This document shows positions 26,761-36,230 of a stretch of 64,000 nt of DNA, piece after piece. Each line of letters starts with the position of its first letter. Within the stretch, counting starts at the first letter, position 1. The notes under the pieces are model-generated. The model was given only the letters and a program-made list of their open reading frames with translations, did no database searches and had not been told where the DNA came from. Both the position numbers and the translations under genes were made by a program. Source of the DNA: Alistipes sp. (GTDB lineage: Bacteria; Bacteroidota; Bacteroidia; Bacteroidales; Rikenellaceae); contig JAHHQL010000007.1 in the NCBI GenBank assembly GCA_020026415.1, forward strand, positions 30,334 to 94,333. The letters run 5' to 3'.

Positions 26761-27333
26761 ATGACACCCACCGAATATACCGTCGAAGATTTCACCCGCG
26801 AACTCCCATCGGAAGAGTACATCCGCCGTTTCCGCGATGCGGAGCGCATCGAAGGTTACTGCCGCCAATGCCCCAATTACGGGTGCAGTTGGGGATGCCC
26901 GCCCTTCGATTACGATGTGGCGCAACGCTACATGCGCCCCTACAAAAACGTGCTGATCACCGCGACACGCCTTAACCCGCTCGATCCGTCGATGCCGTTT
27001 TCCGAGGTCAGCCGCATGATCCTTCCCGAACGCCGCCGTCTGGAACGCCGTCTGCTCGAATTGGAACGCCTACATTCGGGACGCTCCTTCGCCTACATCG
27101 GGTCGTGCCTCTACTGCCCCGCAGGTACCTGCACCCGTCCCGACGGCAAGCCATGCCGTCATCCCGACAAGGTACGCCCTTCGCTCGAAGCGTGCGGATT
27201 CGACATCTCCCGCACCACCCGCGAACTCTTCGACATGAAACTCAAATGGAGTACCGACGGCAAAGTCCCCGAATACCTGTTGCTCGTCTGCGGATTCTTT
27301 CACAACAAACCCCACATCGAATGGAACGAATAA
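26761..27333 (+). CDS. DUF2284 predicted metal-binding protein
   Basis: A 190-residue soluble protein from ATG 26761. It is rich in cysteine, with the DUF2284 signature YCRQCPNYGCSWGCPPFDYD near residues 40-60, then SCLYCPAGTCTRPDGKPCRHP and LLLVCGFFHN. The Cys pattern suggests an iron-sulfur cluster or zinc site. The family is uncharacterised. Its last 13 bases overlap the start of the Dph6-like gene, a strong hint that the two are made together. No signal peptide is present. Confidence 0.8.
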   Translation: MTPTEYTVEDFTRELPSEEYIRRFRDAERIEGYCRQCPNYGCSWGCPPFDYDVAQRYMRPYKNVLITATRLNPLDPSMPFSEVSRMILPERRRLERRLLELERLHSGRSFAYIGSCLYCPAGTCTRPDGKPCRHPDKVRPSLEACGFDISRTTRELFDMKLKWSTDGKVPEYLLLVCGFFHNKPHIEWNE

Positions 27334-28028
27334 AAGCCGTGATGAACTGGAGCGGAGGCAAGGATTCGGCACACGCCCTGTGGCGTATTCTGCGTGATCC
27401 GCGCTACGAGGTGGTTGCCCTGCTGACGACCATCAACCACGACACCCGCCTCTCGACCATGCACTCGATCCCGATGTCGCTGCTTGAGGCGCAGGCCGAA
27501 GCAATCGACATTCCGCTCTATACGGTCGATCTCACGCCCAAAGGCAATATGGAGGACTACGCCGAGGCCATGACCCGCGCCTGCCACCACTTTTTAGGAC
27601 AAGGCGTGCACCACTTTATCTTCGGGGATATTTTCCTCGGCGATGTGCGCTCCTACCGCGAAAAACAACTCCGCCCGTTGGGGATCGAGGTCGTCGAACC
27701 CTTGTGGGGCGAAACCTCGCAAGAGGTGATCGAGGCTTTTCTCAAAACCGGCCTTAAAACCGTCGTAGTCACCACCACCGCCGACGGACTCGGACGCGAT
27801 GCCGTCGGGCGGGAAATCACCCGCGAATTTATCGCTTCGCTTCCCGAGGGAACAGATCCCAACGGCGAGAACGGCGAATACCACACGTTCTGCTACGACG
27901 GGGAGATCTTCCGTCACCCCGTCGCGTTCACGCTCGGTGAGCCTTACGCCGAAAGTTTCGACATCCGTATGGAGGACGGCTCCACAAAACGATTCGGTTA
28001 TTGGTTCTCGCGGCTTGCACCGCGCTAA
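27321..28028 (+). CDS. Dph6-related ATP pyrophosphatase (adenine nucleotide alpha hydrolase)
   Basis: A 235-residue protein. The N-terminal PP-loop KAVMNWSGGKDSAHALW binds ATP and marks the N-type ATP pyrophosphatase superfamily. The later motifs HHFIFGDIFLGDVRSYREKQ, PLWGETSQEVIEAFL and NGENGEYHTFCYDG place it with the Dph6/DUF71 group. In eukaryotes Dph6 amidates diphthine on elongation factor 2; bacteria lack diphthamide, so this bacterial member must adenylate another carboxylate. It overlaps the DUF2284 gene by 13 bases. The same operon position suggests that the cysteine-rich protein is a partner or electron donor; that is inference. Confidence 0.8.
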   Translation: MERIKAVMNWSGGKDSAHALWRILRDPRYEVVALLTTINHDTRLSTMHSIPMSLLEAQAEAIDIPLYTVDLTPKGNMEDYAEAMTRACHHFLGQGVHHFIFGDIFLGDVRSYREKQLRPLGIEVVEPLWGETSQEVIEAFLKTGLKTVVVTTTADGLGRDAVGREITREFIASLPEGTDPNGENGEYHTFCYDGEIFRHPVAFTLGEPYAESFDIRMEDGSTKRFGYWFSRLAPR

Positions 28029-28158
28029 ACAGGAAGAAAATCCGCTTCTTTTTCTTTTATTTTTTATACATTTTTTATACATTTCAGTCGTGTGATTATC
28101 CATTGATATTCAGTGTAATCTCAAATGATTGCTTTGTTTCACAAAAAACAAACAGACT

Positions 28159-29631
28159 ATGGTATCAAAAATAAAACAGTTCCTCCTGTCGTGGAAAGAA
28201 CTTCCGTCTTTGTTCCCTGCTGAAATGGGATTATCAGTCCTGTTTCTTGTGTGTACGATATTGGATTTTGAGATCGAAAATCCGATACCTGACCGTATCG
28301 TACATTATTCTCCGATTCTGTTCCTCCTTACATTCTCCTTGAATATCTGGCAAAAGAGCGGGGAGTCAAAACGCTGGAAACGAATCGTTTATTTACTGTC
28401 GTCGTTGATGTTTATTCCCGTCGGATTATTATGCGTGGATATAAATTCGATGGCGTTCTCCAATTCCTATATGGTGACATTATTCATTTTATTACTACTC
28501 ACCATCATAAACTCCAAGCCCTCCGACAACCGAATGTTTATGCAGCGGGCCTGTCAGTTCATCGAGGCGACATTATCGGCTTTAGTTCTTTCGGCCATTA
28601 CTTATTTGCTGGTTGTCAGCATTTACCATGTTATTTACTCATTGTTTGATTTACAGGATCTTGCATCGCAAACAAGTCGATTCTATTCCTATGCGGAAGG
28701 AATCGTATTCGGAGGATGGATGGTACAGCTCTTCCTGTTCTTTAACAGCAAAGAAGAGATCTTCTCAAAAAAGAATAAGATTATGGGAATCTTATTCCGC
28801 TTCATTCTCATGCCGGTATTACTTGTCTATACGTTTATTTTTTATTTATATATAGTTCGTATTATTATCAGCAGTTCATTACCTCAAGAGAGTATCTGCT
28901 CTATGGCAACAGCATTTATTTTCTCATCCTATTTGCTGAAGGGAATAAAACTGATGCAACAATATCCTGCATATAGTTTATATTTCAAATACATTTCGTG
29001 GATTAATTTGCCGACACTGCTCCTGTACTGGTTCAGCGCCATGTACCGAATCAACGAATACGGATGGACGGAAGCAAGGGTTTATTTGGTTGTATTCGGA
29101 TTAATCATGACTTGCCTTATCGCTCTTTTTTTACGGAATAGAGAACATCAGTTCCAGCAGTCAGGATATGTCGCTATTTCTTTGTTGGCATTGATAACTT
29201 ATATTCCCGGTATCAGCGCCAAAGATATTGAGAGGTACTCACAACAGGGCAAATCTCTTATGGAAGAAGTGAAGCGGGAAAATGTCCATATCACCCTTTT
29301 TGATTATAACGAGATCCGAAATATTGACGGATACAAGTCCTTTGAAATTCTTTCTCCAAGTTATTCTGAAAACAAGGATGATCGTGTTACTTTTAGTCGT
29401 GGTGATTCAGTTGTGGTATCTCTTTCAAAGACCGAATTAATAAAAAACAAGTTACAGAAAAATGGATTAAAAGAGACAAGTATGATTCCGGAGAAAGATT
29501 ATCCGATTTTTTTGAGCTGGAAAACAGATTCTACCCTGATGCTTTTTGGGCATATCGGACTCTATTGGGAGAAAGGGGAAGAGCAATTAGATATAAAGTT
29601 TTATGGGAATGCCTATTACTTTAAAAAATAG
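28159..29631 (+). CDS. DUF4153-like polytopic membrane protein
   Basis: A 490-residue protein from ATG 28159 (a TTG start 30 bases upstream is also open). Roughly ten hydrophobic segments fill the first 370 residues, followed by a soluble C-terminal region of 120 residues with sequence LFDYNEIRNIDGYKSFEIL. The overall plan and the segment WINLPTLLLYWFSAMYRINEYG match Bacteroidota DUF4153 proteins, whose role is unknown. The gene is strikingly A+T rich compared with the genes on both sides and uses TTA and ATA codons freely, which suggests horizontal acquisition. It is monocistronic and ends at a bidirectional terminator. Confidence 0.7.
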   Translation: MVSKIKQFLLSWKELPSLFPAEMGLSVLFLVCTILDFEIENPIPDRIVHYSPILFLLTFSLNIWQKSGESKRWKRIVYLLSSLMFIPVGLLCVDINSMAFSNSYMVTLFILLLLTIINSKPSDNRMFMQRACQFIEATLSALVLSAITYLLVVSIYHVIYSLFDLQDLASQTSRFYSYAEGIVFGGWMVQLFLFFNSKEEIFSKKNKIMGILFRFILMPVLLVYTFIFYLYIVRIIISSSLPQESICSMATAFIFSSYLLKGIKLMQQYPAYSLYFKYISWINLPTLLLYWFSAMYRINEYGWTEARVYLVVFGLIMTCLIALFLRNREHQFQQSGYVAISLLALITYIPGISAKDIERYSQQGKSLMEEVKRENVHITLFDYNEIRNIDGYKSFEILSPSYSENKDDRVTFSRGDSVVVSLSKTELIKNKLQKNGLKETSMIPEKDYPIFLSWKTDSTLMLFGHIGLYWEKGEEQLDIKFYGNAYYFKK

Positions 29632-29643
29632 ACGCTAAACAAA

Positions 29644-29679
29644 AAAAGGAGTATTCCACAATCGGAATACTCCTTTTTC
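29644..29679. terminator. Bidirectional terminator between DUF4153 and GH13 genes
   Basis: The palindrome AAAAGGAGTATTCC, a CACAAT loop and GGAATACTCCTTTT gives a T-tailed hairpin on both strands between convergent genes. Confidence 0.9.
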
Positions 29680-29695
29680 ATATCGGGACGGATGA

Positions 29696-30982
29696 TTACT
29701 CCCGACGCACCAAGAGGCGGTAGCTCCACGGCTCCATATCCTCCTCGATGTGTCCGCGGTATTCGTACTCCTCACCCGTCAGGGCATCGAAATACAGACC
29801 CGCATAGATGCCCGTGTAGTAATCGGCATGAATCCGATAAGGCGACATGTTCATAATGGCGATCACACGGTTCTTTTCCGTCTCGCGCACAAGGATCATC
29901 AGACAATCCTCGGCGTTGTTGCGGATTTCGAAAGTATCACCGCTCCGATCGCCCGAAGCCAGTGCGGGGTTGTCGTGACGCAGTCTGCACAAACGGCGAT
30001 AACGGCATGTTGTCAGATTGATGCCCATCTCGGGCATGGGGTCGCGGTCGAAGAACTTGAAGGCGTGGTTGTAGCCGTACTCCTGTCCCGTATAGATCAA
30101 CGGCAGACCGCCCGGCACCACAAACGTGAAGGCACTCATCACCTCCGCCGCATCGCCCATACGCGCATACTCGGTGCCGTTCCACGAATTTTCGTCATGG
30201 TTTGACGTGAACGCCAACCGCATGGCCGTCTTGGGATAACGCTTCATGTTGGCATACATGAAATCGCGCAAGGCCGTGACACGCACCTTCTGCTGTGCCA
30301 CATCATTCAGCAGGTGGTACATTCCCCAACCGTAGCAGGCATCAAAGGCGGGACGATCAAAAAGATTCGTCTCCTCGGCCTCGGCCAACATGAAAATATC
30401 GGGTTTGAGACGGTGGAGGCGTTCGCTCGTCTCGTTCCAGAACTCGATGGGCATGAGCATCGCCATATCGCAACGGAATCCGTCCACGGCATGTTCCCGT
30501 ACCCAAAATTCCATTGCCTCGGCCTGTGCCGTCCAAACCTCGCGGTTGTTATAATCGAGTTTGGCGGTATCCGTCCAATCCCAAGGCACGACTGGTTCGC
30601 CGTCTGCATCGTGTTCGTATCGGTCGGGGTGCTGTTCTATCCACTCGGCATCGCGCGAAGTGTGGTTCGCCACCCAATCCAAGAGTACTTTCATGCCCAA
30701 TTTATGTGCTGCCGAGACAAACTCGTCGAAATCGGCCATCGTACCAAATTCGGGGTTGATCTCCGTATAGTTCCGTATCGAATAGTAGGAGCCCGACGAC
30801 CCTTTTCGGTTGATTTCGCCGATCGGGTAAACGGGCATAAGCCAAACGACGTCGATGCCCAAATCGCGTAAAAATTCCAATCTTCCGACAGCCGCCTTGA
30901 ACGTTCCCCCGGCAGTCATCTGTCGCACGTTCATCTCATAAACCACTGCCGAATTGCTCCATTCGGGATGTAAATTCATCAT
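29696..30982 (-). CDS. GH13 alpha-amylase family glycoside hydrolase (cytoplasmic)
   Basis: A 428-residue protein with no signal peptide. All four GH13 conserved regions are present: DWVANHTS, the nucleophile Asp172 in DGFRCDMAM, the acid/base Glu201 in MLAEAEETN, and the stabiliser Asp263 in FTSNHDENSW. The N-terminus (VVYEMNVRQMTAGGTFKA) and the short C-terminal beta domain are those of intracellular maltodextrin- or glycogen-processing enzymes. It probably hydrolyses or transfers alpha-glucan oligosaccharides in the cytoplasm, but the exact linkage is not predictable. It stands alone, not in a starch-utilisation cluster. Confidence 0.88.
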   Translation of the reverse strand: MMNLHPEWSNSAVVYEMNVRQMTAGGTFKAAVGRLEFLRDLGIDVVWLMPVYPIGEINRKGSSGSYYSIRNYTEINPEFGTMADFDEFVSAAHKLGMKVLLDWVANHTSRDAEWIEQHPDRYEHDADGEPVVPWDWTDTAKLDYNNREVWTAQAEAMEFWVREHAVDGFRCDMAMLMPIEFWNETSERLHRLKPDIFMLAEAEETNLFDRPAFDACYGWGMYHLLNDVAQQKVRVTALRDFMYANMKRYPKTAMRLAFTSNHDENSWNGTEYARMGDAAEVMSAFTFVVPGGLPLIYTGQEYGYNHAFKFFDRDPMPEMGINLTTCRYRRLCRLRHDNPALASGDRSGDTFEIRNNAEDCLMILVRETEKNRVIAIMNMSPYRIHADYYTGIYAGLYFDALTGEEYEYRGHIEEDMEPWSYRLLVRRE

Positions 30983-31066
30983 GGTATGTCTTTGTTAATT
31001 CTAACAAATCTATAAAAATTTCCCCAAAAAGATAAATCAAGAACCGTTCATTTCGTAAAAACGACA

Positions 31067-31100
31067 AAAGCGGCTGTCCGATCTCTCGGACATCCGCTTT
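31067..31100 (-). terminator. Terminator of uvrB
   Basis: AAAGCGGATGTCCG and CGGACAGCCGCTTT pair around a short loop on the minus strand (one mismatch), with a few T after, 20 bases past the uvrB stop. Confidence 0.75.
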
Positions 31101-31119
31101 GTAAGTTTTTCTAAATCGG

Positions 31120-33180
31120 TTATTTCCGGTTCTCGTCGCGCAATTTCTGCAATTCGTACATTTTATCGCGGAATTTGGCGGCGGCAAGAAAATCCAGCGA
31201 TTTGGCGGCTCGCTCCATATCCTCGCGGGCTCGGTTGATCAGAGCCTCCAAATCCTCGCCTGCGTGAGGATCTGCCGGGGTTGTATCGTACCCCGCCATG
31301 ACATCGGCCGCCGTCATGTAGTGCTGCTCCCCGACGGGATGCACTTCGGGAATACCGCCCTCCGTCGCACGTCCCGCCAACAGCGTACTCTGACCCGTAC
31401 CGCTCTTCTGCGCCCGACGCGGCAACATATCGTGCTCCATGTTGTAGTGCACCTGCCTTTCGCGGTGGCGGTTCGAGACCTCGATGGTCTGACGCATCGA
31501 ATCGGTGCAGGTATCGGCATAGAGAATCACCTTGCCCTGCGCATGACGCGCCGCACGACCCGCAATCTGCGTCAGCGAACGCACATTTCTCAGGAATCCC
31601 TCCTTGTCGGCATCCAAAATGGCAACCAATGCCACCTCCGGAAGGTCAAGTCCTTCCCGCAGGAGATTCACACCGACCAGCACATCGAACATTCCCGCAC
31701 GCAGATCCTCCAAGATCTGAATGCGCTCCAACGTATCGACATCCGAGTGAATATAGCGGTTTCGGATGCCCACACGGTCAAAATATTTGGAAAGTTCCTC
31801 GGCCATACGTTTCGTAATGGTCGTCACAAGGATCTTATCGTCGTTCTTGACCCGCATGTCGATCTCCTCGATCAGATCGTCGATCTGATTTTCAGTCGGA
31901 CGCACCTCCATCGGCGGATCGACCAGACCTGTGGGGCGGATCAACTGCTCGGTCACGACACCGTCACTCATCGTCAGTTCCCAATCGGCGGGTGTGGCAC
32001 TCACATAGATCGACGTACCCTGCAATTTCTCAAATTCGGCAAAGGTCACGGGGCGGTTATCCTTGGCGGCGGGCAGGCGGAATCCGTATTCGACCAGATT
32101 CTCCTTGCGGGCACGGTCCCCGCCATACATGGCATGTACCTGCGGCAGGGTCACGTGGCTCTCATCGACCACCATCAGATAATCTTTCGGGAAGTAGTCA
32201 ATCAGACAGAACGGGCGCGAACCCGGCTGACGGCCGTCGAAATAACGGGAATAGTTCTCGATACCGGGACAGTAACCCAACTCTTTGATCATCTCCAGAT
32301 CGTATTCGACACGCTGCTTGATGCGTTGCGCCTCGACCATACGCCCCTCCCGTTCAAACATCTCGATCTGCTTACCCATATCCAGATAGATCTGCTGTAC
32401 CGCGGTGTCGATGCGTTCCTTGGTCGTCACAAACAAACTCGTCGGATAAAGGGTCAGCGAATCCAACGACTGGATGCGTTGTCCCGTCATGGGATCGATC
32501 GACTGAATCGCCTCGATCTCGTTATCGAAGAACATCACGCGGAAACACTGGTTGCCGAACTCGCCGAAAGCCGCCATAATATCGACCGTATCGCCATTGA
32601 CACGGAATGTGGCGGGTTGCAACTCGCGTTCGGTACGGGTATAGAGTGCCTCGACCAGTTTATAGAGGAATTGCTTGTAACTGATGATCTGCCCCACCTT
32701 GATGTTGATCGCCGTATCGTGGAAGTCCTGCGGATTACCGCAACCATACAGACACGACACGCTCGACACGACGATAACATCCTTCCGACCCGACAGAAGG
32801 GTCGCCGTGGTCGATAAGCGCATCTTCTCGATCTCTTCGTTGATCGACAGATCCTTCTCGATATAAGTATCCGTCGTGGGGAGGTAGGCTTCGGGCTGAT
32901 AGTAGTCGTAATACGACACGAAATACTCCACGGCATTGTCGGGGAAGAAATTCTTGAACTCCCCGTAAAGTTGGGCAGCCAGCGTCTTGTTGTGGCTCAA
33001 GACCAGCGTGGGTCTGTTGAGCCTCGCGATGACATTGGCCACCGTAAACGTCTTACCCGATCCCGTCACTCCGAGCAGGGTGTTGTGTTTCGCCCCGCGA
33101 TTGATGTTGGTCACGAGTTCTTCGATCGCCTCCGGCTGATCGCCCATCGGGGCATAATCCGATACAAGTTTGAAATCCAT
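31120..33180 (-). CDS. uvrB: Excinuclease ABC subunit B
   Basis: A 686-residue UvrB with Walker A (GVTGSGKTFTVANV, about 36-49), the damage-clamping beta-hairpin region (YFVSYYDYYQPEAYLP), DEAD-like motif VVDESHVTLPQ, helicase motifs VGVNLLREGLDLPEVALV and TQIAGRAARH, and the C-terminal UVR motif (MERAAKSLDFLAAAKFRD) that contacts UvrC. It verifies lesions handed over by UvrA in nucleotide excision repair. A TACCTTTG promoter box ends six bases before the ATG, so the transcript probably starts at or next to the start codon. uvrC and the standard uvrA are not in the window. Confidence 0.97.
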   Translation of the reverse strand: MDFKLVSDYAPMGDQPEAIEELVTNINRGAKHNTLLGVTGSGKTFTVANVIARLNRPTLVLSHNKTLAAQLYGEFKNFFPDNAVEYFVSYYDYYQPEAYLPTTDTYIEKDLSINEEIEKMRLSTTATLLSGRKDVIVVSSVSCLYGCGNPQDFHDTAINIKVGQIISYKQFLYKLVEALYTRTERELQPATFRVNGDTVDIMAAFGEFGNQCFRVMFFDNEIEAIQSIDPMTGQRIQSLDSLTLYPTSLFVTTKERIDTAVQQIYLDMGKQIEMFEREGRMVEAQRIKQRVEYDLEMIKELGYCPGIENYSRYFDGRQPGSRPFCLIDYFPKDYLMVVDESHVTLPQVHAMYGGDRARKENLVEYGFRLPAAKDNRPVTFAEFEKLQGTSIYVSATPADWELTMSDGVVTEQLIRPTGLVDPPMEVRPTENQIDDLIEEIDMRVKNDDKILVTTITKRMAEELSKYFDRVGIRNRYIHSDVDTLERIQILEDLRAGMFDVLVGVNLLREGLDLPEVALVAILDADKEGFLRNVRSLTQIAGRAARHAQGKVILYADTCTDSMRQTIEVSNRHRERQVHYNMEHDMLPRRAQKSGTGQSTLLAGRATEGGIPEVHPVGEQHYMTAADVMAGYDTTPADPHAGEDLEALINRAREDMERAAKSLDFLAAAKFRDKMYELQKLRDENRK

Positions 33181-33186
33181 GGTTTA

Positions 33187-33194
33187 CAAAGGTA
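33187..33194 (-). promoter_or_regulatory. uvrB promoter box, probable leaderless start
   Basis: Minus-strand TACCTTTG is followed by TAAACC and then the ATG. Transcription in this phylum usually begins about 5-8 bases after the box, which here is the start codon itself. Confidence 0.65.
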
Positions 33195-33348
33195 ACGAAA
33201 TTTCCGCCTCAATGTCTTTCCCGTCCGAAAAAAAACGCCCGACGAATTTTTCCCAGAAAACTTTCACCGCAGACAACAGAACAATTTCCACATCTTGCAA
33301 ACGACTGACACAGCACATCCGTGCTCCGAAAAATTGAAAGGAAAACGC

Positions 33349-33378
33349 TTTGATTTAAACAATTAATAATTATCTTTG
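33349..33378 (+). promoter_or_regulatory. Promoter of the small beta-barrel protein gene
   Basis: TTTG (33349-33352), 18 bases, TATCTTTG (33371-33378). This is one of the best consensus matches in the window, 29 bases before the ATG. Confidence 0.8.
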
Positions 33379-33407
33379 CTCTTGTAAAATTTCAAAACCG
33401 CAAATAA

Positions 33408-34046
33408 ATGAAACCGAAAACTCTTCTTTTATTATTGCTGCTCTCCATCACGGGAGTAGTTCAAGCGCAAGAACTCGAAAAGAACATATTCACCATCCGT
33501 GGCGGTGCGAACTTCTCCGATTTGAAAACGGACTACACGCCGACCGACTCGAAGATCGGAATTCATGCGGGAGCAACCTACGAGCGCATCCTTTCCAAAC
33601 GATTCCCGCTGTATTTGGAAACCGGATTGCTGTTTTCACAAACCGGATGCAAAAATTTCAATGACGACAAAATCAACGCCTACATACTCCAACTCCCGAT
33701 CATGATCAACTACAAATTTTCACTCGCAAAAGACCTGTCGGTCTATCCGAGTGCAGGTTTCTATCTTTCGATGGGATTGGGCGGCAAAATCGAAGACAGT
33801 TACCGTCAAACCCAGACTTTCGGAGAAGACGGCAACCTGACCCGCACGGATTTCGGATTCAAAACGGGTATAACCCTCCTCTGGAGAAAAATATTATTGT
33901 CAGCAGGTTACGAACTCGGTTTTAACGATCTGAACAGAAGCGAATATGATTATTCGCCCGATCCCGCCACACAAGCCCCTCGTCCGGCTTGGGATGACAC
34001 GCTCAAACATCGGAACTTCTATGTCTCGATCGGCTACAAGTTCTGA
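33408..34046 (+). CDS. Small outer-membrane beta-barrel protein
   Basis: A 212-residue protein with a signal peptide (LLLLLLLSITGVVQAQ). Alternating hydrophobic strands make up the mature part, from IRGGANFSDLKTDY through LYLETGLLFSQTGC and FSLAKDLSVYPSAGFYLSMG, ending in FYVSIGYKF with a C-terminal Phe, the outer-membrane insertion signal. It fits the porin-like OMP_b-brl_2 group of eight-stranded barrels. No cargo or partner is evident. It is monocistronic with its own strong promoter and lies upstream of dnaG. Confidence 0.85.
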   Translation: MKPKTLLLLLLLSITGVVQAQELEKNIFTIRGGANFSDLKTDYTPTDSKIGIHAGATYERILSKRFPLYLETGLLFSQTGCKNFNDDKINAYILQLPIMINYKFSLAKDLSVYPSAGFYLSMGLGGKIEDSYRQTQTFGEDGNLTRTDFGFKTGITLLWRKILLSAGYELGFNDLNRSEYDYSPDPATQAPRPAWDDTLKHRNFYVSIGYKF

Positions 34047-34137
34047 AACCGCATCGAAAAAACGATCCGCGCCCGACCTCTGCCGAGATTCGGGCGTTTT
34101 TTATGCCAAAGCCGTCACCCCGATCCGAAAAAATGTG

Positions 34138-34145
34138 TATCTTTG
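34138..34145 (+). promoter_or_regulatory. dnaG promoter box, probable leaderless start
   Basis: TATCTTTG, then CAAATT, then the dnaG ATG at 34152. The spacing is the same as at uvrB, implying transcription from or near the start codon. A -33 element is not obvious. Confidence 0.6.
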
Positions 34146-34151
34146 CAAATT

Positions 34152-36131
34152 ATGATTGACCGGGAGACCATAGACCGAATTTACGCCGCCGCCAATATCG
34201 TGGATATTGTCGGCGATTATGTCACGTTGAAACGTGCAGGCACCAACTACAAAGCGTGCTGTCCGTTCCACAACGAGAAAACCCCGTCGTTCGTCGTATC
34301 GCCCGCCAAAGGACTCTTCAAATGTTTCGGATGCGGTAAGGGTGGCAATGCCGTGACTTTCCTGATGGAGCACGAGCGCATCACCTACCCCGAAGCCTTG
34401 AAGATGGTCGCCAAACGCTACGGAATCGAAGTGCACGAAAAAGAACTCTCGCCGGAAGAAGAACAGCGTCACGACGACCGCGAATCAATGTTCACGCTCA
34501 ACAGTTGGGCGCAGGAGTATTTCGCCAATTACCTGCACAACAATTCCGAAGGTCTGAGCGTCGGCATGAGTTACTTCCGCCAGAAGCGCGGAATGTCCGA
34601 TGCCACGATCCGCAAATTCGGCCTCGGCTTCTGCCCCGCCAAAGGGGATCAGATGTCGCAGGACGCTCTGAAGGCAGGCTACAAGGAGCAATACCTGTTG
34701 AGTACGGGACTCTCGCTTCGTTCGGAGCGCAACAACGGACTTTACGACCGTTTCCGCGACCGCGTGATGTTCCCGATCCACAACATATCGGGACGTGTCG
34801 TCGGTTTCGGCGGACGCACCCTGCGCACCGACAAGCAGGTCGCCAAATACCAGAACTCGCCCGAAAGCGAGATTTACAGCAAGAAGCACGAACTCTACGG
34901 TCTGTACTTCGCCAAGAAGGCGATCCAGCAGATGGATTACGCCATCATGGTCGAGGGTTACACCGATGTGATTTCGATGCACCAGTCGGGCGTGGAGAAT
35001 GTCGTTGCCTCGTCGGGGACATCGCTCACCACCGAGCAGATCCGTCTTCTGGCACGATTCACCCGCAACATCACGGTGATCTACGACGGTGATTCGGCGG
35101 GTATTCACGCATCGTTGCGCGGTATAGACATGATCCTGAAGGAGGGTTTGAACGTACGTGTCGTACTGTTGCCCGAACCCGAAGATCCCGACTCGTTTGC
35201 CCGCAGTCACACGGCCGACGAATTGCAACAGTTCATCACCGAAAACGAACAGGATTTCTTGGCATTCAAAGCCAAATTGCTGTTGAAAGAGGCACAGGGC
35301 GACCCGATCAAAAAGGCAAGTCTGATCAGCGACATGGTACAATCCGTCGCCCAGATCCCCGATCCGATCCAACGTGCGGTCTATATCAAGGAGTGCGCCC
35401 ACACGATGGATGTCGATGAAAACATCCTCATTTCGGAGGTGGCACGCAAACGCCTTTCCACCACGGGCGACCGCGAGACGGACGAATTTCTTCGCCGACA
35501 AGCCAACCGCGTTCAGCAGGAAACCGTCGCAACCGCACCCGAAGTCATCTATCAGAAACAGATAACTGCCGGAAGCGGGACGGACACCTTGGAACACGAA
35601 CTGGTCAAATACCTGCTGAAATACGGACATCGTTCTTTCGATTTCAAGGAGGGGGCGAACATGGTATCCTGCAACGTGGCGGATGTGATCTTCACGGAGT
35701 TGGGAGCCGACAACATCGTCTTCCGCAACAAGACCTATGCAAAGATCATGGAGACCTACCACGAGAAATGGCTGGAGACGGGCATCGGCGTTGAAGTGCC
35801 GTTACACCTGTTCATCAGCCATGAAGATCCCGATGTATGCAATACCACGGTAAATCTTCTGACAGAGGAAGACAACTATGTACCGAGCCAGTTGTGGATG
35901 AAGAAAGATATTCACGTGGAGAGTGAGGCGGAGATGTTGGCAACAGGAGTACCGAAAGCCGTCACGCTCTACAAATCGAAGGTGGTCGAGGAGATCATCA
36001 AACAATTACAGGAAAAACTGAGTCAGCCCGACTTGAGCGAAGAGGAACAGGAGGATCTTCTGAAGCGTTTCACCAACTACAACAAGGTGAAGGTGGCGAT
36101 CTCCCAAAAACTCAAGCGGTTGATTTTATAA
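34152..36131 (+). CDS. dnaG: DNA primase
   Basis: A 659-residue primase. The N-terminal CHC2 zinc finger (KACCPFHNEKTPSF ... FKCFGCGKGGNA) recognises the template. The RNA polymerase core has QKRGMSDATIRKFGLGFCPA and the TOPRIM motifs MVEGYTDVISMHQ (Glu) and VIYDGDSAG (Asp-x-Asp). The long C-terminal part is the helicase-interacting region. It makes RNA primers at the replication fork. The first ATG (34152) is chosen over a TTG nine bases earlier because it matches primase N-termini (MIDRETIDRIYAAANIVDIV). It is followed by smpB after 99 bases. Confidence 0.96.
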   Translation: MIDRETIDRIYAAANIVDIVGDYVTLKRAGTNYKACCPFHNEKTPSFVVSPAKGLFKCFGCGKGGNAVTFLMEHERITYPEALKMVAKRYGIEVHEKELSPEEEQRHDDRESMFTLNSWAQEYFANYLHNNSEGLSVGMSYFRQKRGMSDATIRKFGLGFCPAKGDQMSQDALKAGYKEQYLLSTGLSLRSERNNGLYDRFRDRVMFPIHNISGRVVGFGGRTLRTDKQVAKYQNSPESEIYSKKHELYGLYFAKKAIQQMDYAIMVEGYTDVISMHQSGVENVVASSGTSLTTEQIRLLARFTRNITVIYDGDSAGIHASLRGIDMILKEGLNVRVVLLPEPEDPDSFARSHTADELQQFITENEQDFLAFKAKLLLKEAQGDPIKKASLISDMVQSVAQIPDPIQRAVYIKECAHTMDVDENILISEVARKRLSTTGDRETDEFLRRQANRVQQETVATAPEVIYQKQITAGSGTDTLEHELVKYLLKYGHRSFDFKEGANMVSCNVADVIFTELGADNIVFRNKTYAKIMETYHEKWLETGIGVEVPLHLFISHEDPDVCNTTVNLLTEEDNYVPSQLWMKKDIHVESEAEMLATGVPKAVTLYKSKVVEEIIKQLQEKLSQPDLSEEEQEDLLKRFTNYNKVKVAISQKLKRLIL

Positions 36132-36230
36132 AAGGAAAGGAACGAGCATCCCCGGCCGGCAGGAAACATTCCGCTCCGAAACCCGTTCCTTCAAGGATAA
36201 CAAACACAAGATTTATGCCGTTATAAATTT

